This document shows, piece by piece, positions 6,854 through 9,485 of a stretch of DNA of 9,485 nt. Position numbers and translations under genes: made by a program. The notes below the pieces were generated by a model. That model worked only from the letters and a program-made list of their open reading frames with translations, did no database searches and was not told the origin of the DNA. The DNA lies in contig JAEMRG010000030.1 of the NCBI GenBank assembly GCA_016463455.1, positions 1-9,485 on the forward strand. Direction: 5' to 3'. Position 1 is the first letter of the stretch. Each line of letters opens with the position of its first letter. The stretch is from Rhodoferax sp. GTDB lineage: Bacteria > Pseudomonadota > Gammaproteobacteria > Burkholderiales > Burkholderiaceae_C.

Positions 6854-7015
6854 GACATTGTTTTCGCTGCCCGCTCTGCCTACGCTGATTTTTTTGGATG
6901 TCCCAAGATGCGTAGGCCAGTTGCCAGCCAGTCCATCTTCCGCCCCAAAACGCCACTGTGCAGCAAACCGCTGCTAAGTCCGGCGCATTCTAGTCAGACC
7001 CCATTGCCCTACCCC
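6854..7015. other. Divergent intergenic region between methyltransferase and mltD, with inverted repeat
   Basis: These 162 bases should hold both promoters. I see a perfect 8-base inverted repeat, GCCTACGC (6878-6885) and GCGTAGGC (6910-6917), enclosing a T7 run and a smaller TTGG/CCAA pair. It could be an operator or a hairpin in a leader. TTGCCA at 6921-6926 resembles a -35 box but has no matching -10 at normal spacing. In relatives a hydroxyacylglutathione hydrolase gene (gloB) often lies next to the methyltransferase; none fits here. Confidence 0.45.
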
Positions 7016-8479
7016 ATGTGCTTCACTAAGCTTTGCGCCCTGCGTGCGCTTACTGCCCTGCTGCTCCTGGGCTGTGCAAGCCTCGCGCCTGCGGCTGAAG
7101 GTCCGGCCAGCTTGCAAGCGCTGGATGAGCAGGAAAGCAAATCCCTGCAAGTGGCCGAGACGGCCACCCCCGCCGACTTATGGGAACGCATCCGCCGTGG
7201 CTACGCAATGCCCAACCTCACCAGCCATCTGGTGCGCGACCGAGAACAGTGGTACAGCACGCGGCCGGATTACATTTTTCGCATGACGGAGCGCTCGCGC
7301 AAATACCTCTTTCATATTGTGGAAGAGCTGGAGAGGCGCAATATGCCTACCGAGCTGGCCTTGCTGCCATTTGTAGAAAGCGCATTTAACCCGCAAGCCG
7401 TCTCCAGCGCCAAAGCGGCAGGCATGTGGCAATTTATGCCAGCGACCGGAAAGAGCTTCGAGCTCAAGCAAAACGTGTTTCGGGATGACCGGCGTGACGT
7501 ACTGGCCTCGACTCGCGCCGCACTGGACTACCTACAAAAGCTGCATGGCATGTTTGGCGACTGGCATCTCGCGCTGGCGGCCTACAACTGGGGCGAAGGC
7601 AGTGTCGGACGCGCTATCGCCAAAAACCAGCGCCTAGGCCTGCCCACCGGCTATACCGACCTGGGCATGCCGCAAGAAACCCAGTACTACGTGCCCAAGC
7701 TGCAAGCCATCAAAAATATTGTGGACCAGCCGGAAACATTCGGTGCGCAATTGCCCGACATCGGCAACCATCCCTATTTCAAAACCGTGAGCATCGCCAA
7801 TGACATCGACGTGGCCATGGCGGTCAAGCTCTCCGGCGTGCCTTTGGAGGATTTCAAGTCGCTCAATCCTTCAGTGAACAAGCCCATCATCATGGCAGCT
7901 GGTACGCCACACATCCTGCTGCCCTGGGACAACGCCGATGTTTTCGAAAAAAATCTGCAAGAGTTCAAAGGCCCGCGTCTAGCCAGTTGGACGGTTTGGG
8001 TAGCCCCGTCCACAGTGCGCATTGCCGAGGTGGCCAAGCAAGTGGGTATGACTGAGTCGCAACTGCGTGAGCTCAACAATATACCGCCGCGTATGCTCAT
8101 CAAAGCCGGTTCTACGCTGCTGGTACCCCGCGCTGCCAATTCGCAAAAAGATATCAGTGAGTCTGTCGCGGACCGTGGTCAAGTCACGTTCACCCCTGAA
8201 ATGATCAGCGTGCGCAAATCCATTCGCGCAGGCAAGGCAGACACCGTGGCGTCCTTGGCCAAACGCCTCAAAGTCAGCCCTGCCAATCTGGCCCAATGGA
8301 ACAAAGTGCCGGTCAATGCGAAGTTCAAGCCGGGCCAGCCCTTGGTGATATTTGTGAATGTCCCAGCCGGTTCAGCAAGCAAACTCAAAAGCAAGCCTAA
8401 GACGGCACCCAAGACGGTAGCCAAACCAGCGCCCAAGCCAAGCGGCAAAAAACCGCCAGAAAAGCCGCAGAAAAAATAG
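7016..8479 (+). CDS. mltD: MltD-like membrane-bound lytic murein transglycosylase (lipoprotein)
   Basis: Periplasmic enzyme that cleaves peptidoglycan glycan strands, forming 1,6-anhydromuramic ends. From ATG at 7016 it is 487 aa. The start gives a signal sequence with a lipobox LLGC (lipid-modified Cys C20), which suggests membrane anchoring. The SLT domain (about 95-235) has the catalytic Glu E121 in LPFVESAFNP, AAGMWQFMPATG, AAYNWGEGSV and MPQETQYYVPK, closely like MltD. Two C-terminal LysM-type segments (about 325-371 and 398-448, the first weak) should bind peptidoglycan. The last ~35 residues are a Lys/Pro/Ala-rich tail. A frame open further upstream to 6662 would run antisense through the methyltransferase and would bury the signal peptide, so it is rejected. 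No good ribosome binding site is seen. Confidence 0.94.
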   Translation: MCFTKLCALRALTALLLLGCASLAPAAEGPASLQALDEQESKSLQVAETATPADLWERIRRGYAMPNLTSHLVRDREQWYSTRPDYIFRMTERSRKYLFHIVEELERRNMPTELALLPFVESAFNPQAVSSAKAAGMWQFMPATGKSFELKQNVFRDDRRDVLASTRAALDYLQKLHGMFGDWHLALAAYNWGEGSVGRAIAKNQRLGLPTGYTDLGMPQETQYYVPKLQAIKNIVDQPETFGAQLPDIGNHPYFKTVSIANDIDVAMAVKLSGVPLEDFKSLNPSVNKPIIMAAGTPHILLPWDNADVFEKNLQEFKGPRLASWTVWVAPSTVRIAEVAKQVGMTESQLRELNNIPPRMLIKAGSTLLVPRAANSQKDISESVADRGQVTFTPEMISVRKSIRAGKADTVASLAKRLKVSPANLAQWNKVPVNAKFKPGQPLVIFVNVPAGSASKLKSKPKTAPKTVAKPAPKPSGKKPPEKPQKK

Positions 8480-8495
8480 GCGCGCCCTGCGCCTA
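8471..8495 (-). terminator. Intrinsic terminator for the MAPEG gene transcript
   Basis: On the minus strand TAGGCGC (8495-8489) and GCGCCTA (8483-8477) form a perfect 7-base stem with a 5-base loop, followed by six T (8476-8471). The stem and T run overlap the last codons and TAG stop of mltD on the other strand. On the + strand the same stem lacks a T run, so it would terminate well only leftward. Confidence 0.75.
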
Positions 8496-8502
8496 AGTGG
8501 TT

Positions 8503-8922
8503 TCAAGCGCTAGGCGCTGCGGAAAAAAGAATAGCGATATTGGTGGCCAGAGCCAAAATCCAAGCCAGGCTGCGCGCATTGGCCTGATCGGCAATATACA
8601 AAGCGACATACACCACCCGTAAGGCCACATAGACCACGGCCAGCATGTCTAAGCGGGCAGCGTCAGCGCCTGCATGCTGTGCCAGCGCTACAGCGCCGAT
8701 AAAGAATGGAAACGCTTCAAAACCATTGGCCTGCGCCGCATGGGCACGAGCCCGCCAGCCCGTTTGACCTGCCAGCCAATGGCGCGGCATCGCATTGTCA
8801 TAACCCCCTTCGTGTACCGGCTTGCCAAAACCATTGGACTTGGCCAAACCGGCACAGACTATGGGCATAAGGGCAGCCACGAGAACACACCAATGCAATA
8901 CAGAAAATACAGAACCTGTCAT
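8503..8922 (-). CDS. MAPEG-family integral membrane protein
   Basis: Small inner-membrane protein of 139 aa of the MAPEG superfamily (glutathione S-transferase/leukotriene synthase relatives); bacterial members are mostly uncharacterised. About four hydrophobic segments are visible near 5-26, 68-85, 91-110 and 117-135. The family signature RAHAAQANGFEAFPFF (59-74) followed by RVVYVALYIAD (102-112) is clear; the Arg and Asn of the first motif belong to the glutathione-binding region in characterised members. The start ATG at 8922 has GGAG (8931-8928 on the minus strand) five bases upstream. It lies 35 bases after recR and may be read with it, ending at the terminator over the mltD stop. The substrate cannot be inferred. 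Confidence 0.92.
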   Translation of the reverse strand: MTGSVFSVLHWCVLVAALMPIVCAGLAKSNGFGKPVHEGGYDNAMPRHWLAGQTGWRARAHAAQANGFEAFPFFIGAVALAQHAGADAARLDMLAVVYVALRVVYVALYIADQANARSLAWILALATNIAILFSAAPSA

Positions 8923-8957
8923 ATCAACTCCAAAAAACTATTAAAAAAGCAAAGCAC

Positions 8958-9485
8958 TCATCGCCGGTCCACCAAGGCATGGGCAATCGTGCCCAAGTCC
9001 ACATATTCCAGTTCGCTACCCACCGGCACACCACGCGCCAGCCGCGTTGGATTGAGGCCCTTAGCGCGCAGGCCTTGGGCGACCACATGGGCCGTGGCCT
9101 CACCTTCGGCGGTAAAGTTGGTCGCCAAAATCACCTCGCTCACAATCCCATCACAGGCACGGGCGAACAATTTTTCCAAGCCCAATTCATGCGGGCCGAT
9201 GCCATCTAGCGGGCTGAGCTTGCCCATCAGCACAAAGTAGAGCCCCTGGTAGGCGCCAGTGCGCTCCATAGCGGCCTGGTCGGCAGGTGTCTCCAATACA
9301 CACAGCTGCGTATGGTCGCGCCGGGTGTCCAGGCAGGTGGCACACACCTGATCTTGGGTAAAGGTATGGCAGCGTTCACAATGGCGCACGTTGTCGCTGG
9401 CCTCTTGCAATGCGCGCGCCAAGGCCTGCGCACCGGGCCGGTCGCGTTGCAGCAAATGAAAAGCCATGCGTTGCGCCGATTTGAT
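8958..9485 (-). CDS. recR: Recombination mediator RecR (5' end outside window)
   Basis: Cytoplasmic DNA-repair protein that acts with RecO and RecF to load RecA on gapped DNA. The frame is open to the window edge, so 175 residues are visible, beginning IKSAQRMAFHLL, part of the N-terminal helix-hairpin-helix; about 20 residues are missing compared with the usual ~198. The four-Cys zinc finger (HCERC and QVCATC) is intact. The Toprim domain has LCVLETPADQAAMERTGAYQG and the acidic MGKLSPLDGIGPH. The C-terminal EVILATN, EGEATAHVV and GVPVGSELEYVD are typical. The first Met in the window (9467) is internal and is not the start. In many bacteria ybaB and dnaX lie upstream; that would be off the right edge. 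The MAPEG gene follows. Confidence 0.97.
   Translation of the reverse strand: MKSAQRMAFHLLQRDRPGAQALARALQEASDNVRHCERCHTFTQDQVCATCLDTRRDHTQLCVLETPADQAAMERTGAYQGLYFVLMGKLSPLDGIGPHELGLEKLFARACDGIVSEVILATNFTAEGEATAHVVAQGLRAKGLNPTRLARGVPVGSELEYVDLGTIAHALVDRR

Noticed and set aside
6662..7015. Upstream extension of the mltD frame by 118 residues
   Set aside because: It runs antisense through the methyltransferase gene and would place the lipoprotein signal peptide inside the protein.
8674..9240. Open frame of 188 codons on the + strand over the MAPEG and recR genes
   Set aside because: It spans two well-supported minus-strand genes and their gap, and its product resembles no family I know.
1..9485. 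Mobile element, prophage, defence system or CRISPR array
   Set aside because: No transposase, integrase, repeat-spacer structure, tRNA or terminal repeats were seen; all clear genes are core chromosomal types.

Overview
This window looks like ordinary chromosomal DNA of a betaproteobacterium, most likely in the Burkholderiales and close to Comamonadaceae (Rhodoferax, Polaromonas or Curvibacter-like). I infer this from the moderately high GC, the style of the MoaA, RecR and HppA proteins, and the neighbourhood of rnhA beside a YafS-like methyltransferase and an MltD-type transglycosylase. I see no phage, insertion sequence, CRISPR array, tRNA or rRNA. Both ends cut through genes: the membrane pyrophosphatase on the left lacks its N-terminal part, and RecR on the right lacks about its first 20 residues.

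Layout, left to right. (1) The 3' end of hppA, with a K+-independent signature, is followed by three adjacent hairpins, the last a good intrinsic terminator. (2) A NarL/FixJ-type response regulator (+) converges on a soluble histidine kinase (-) whose C-terminal receiver-like domain has lost the phosphoacceptor Asp, the switch Thr/Ser and the Lys. The two stops lie 12 bases apart. (3) A 148-base divergent region contains a possible tiny membrane ORF that ends in an ATGA overlap with the kinase start. (4) moaA and moeA (+), 15 bases apart, form a molybdenum-cofactor pair with no mobA between them. (5) On the minus strand, a YafS-like methyltransferase and rnhA overlap by four bases; rnhA starts at TTG behind a strong ribosome binding site. 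rnhA converges on moeA with one base between stops. (6) An MltD-like lipoprotein transglycosylase (+) is divergent from the methyltransferase and converges on a MAPEG-family membrane protein (-), with a minus-strand intrinsic terminator placed over the mltD stop. (7) recR (-) lies 35 bases upstream of the MAPEG gene and may share its transcript.

The genes are functional neighbours in small groups only: PPi-driven proton pumping, a two-component pair, molybdopterin synthesis, RNA/DNA hybrid removal, peptidoglycan turnover and recombinational repair. The most interesting points are the degenerate receiver on a sensorless kinase, the small coupled membrane ORF, and the three-armed repeat at the mltD/MAPEG junction. 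I did not find evidence for a wholly new system here.
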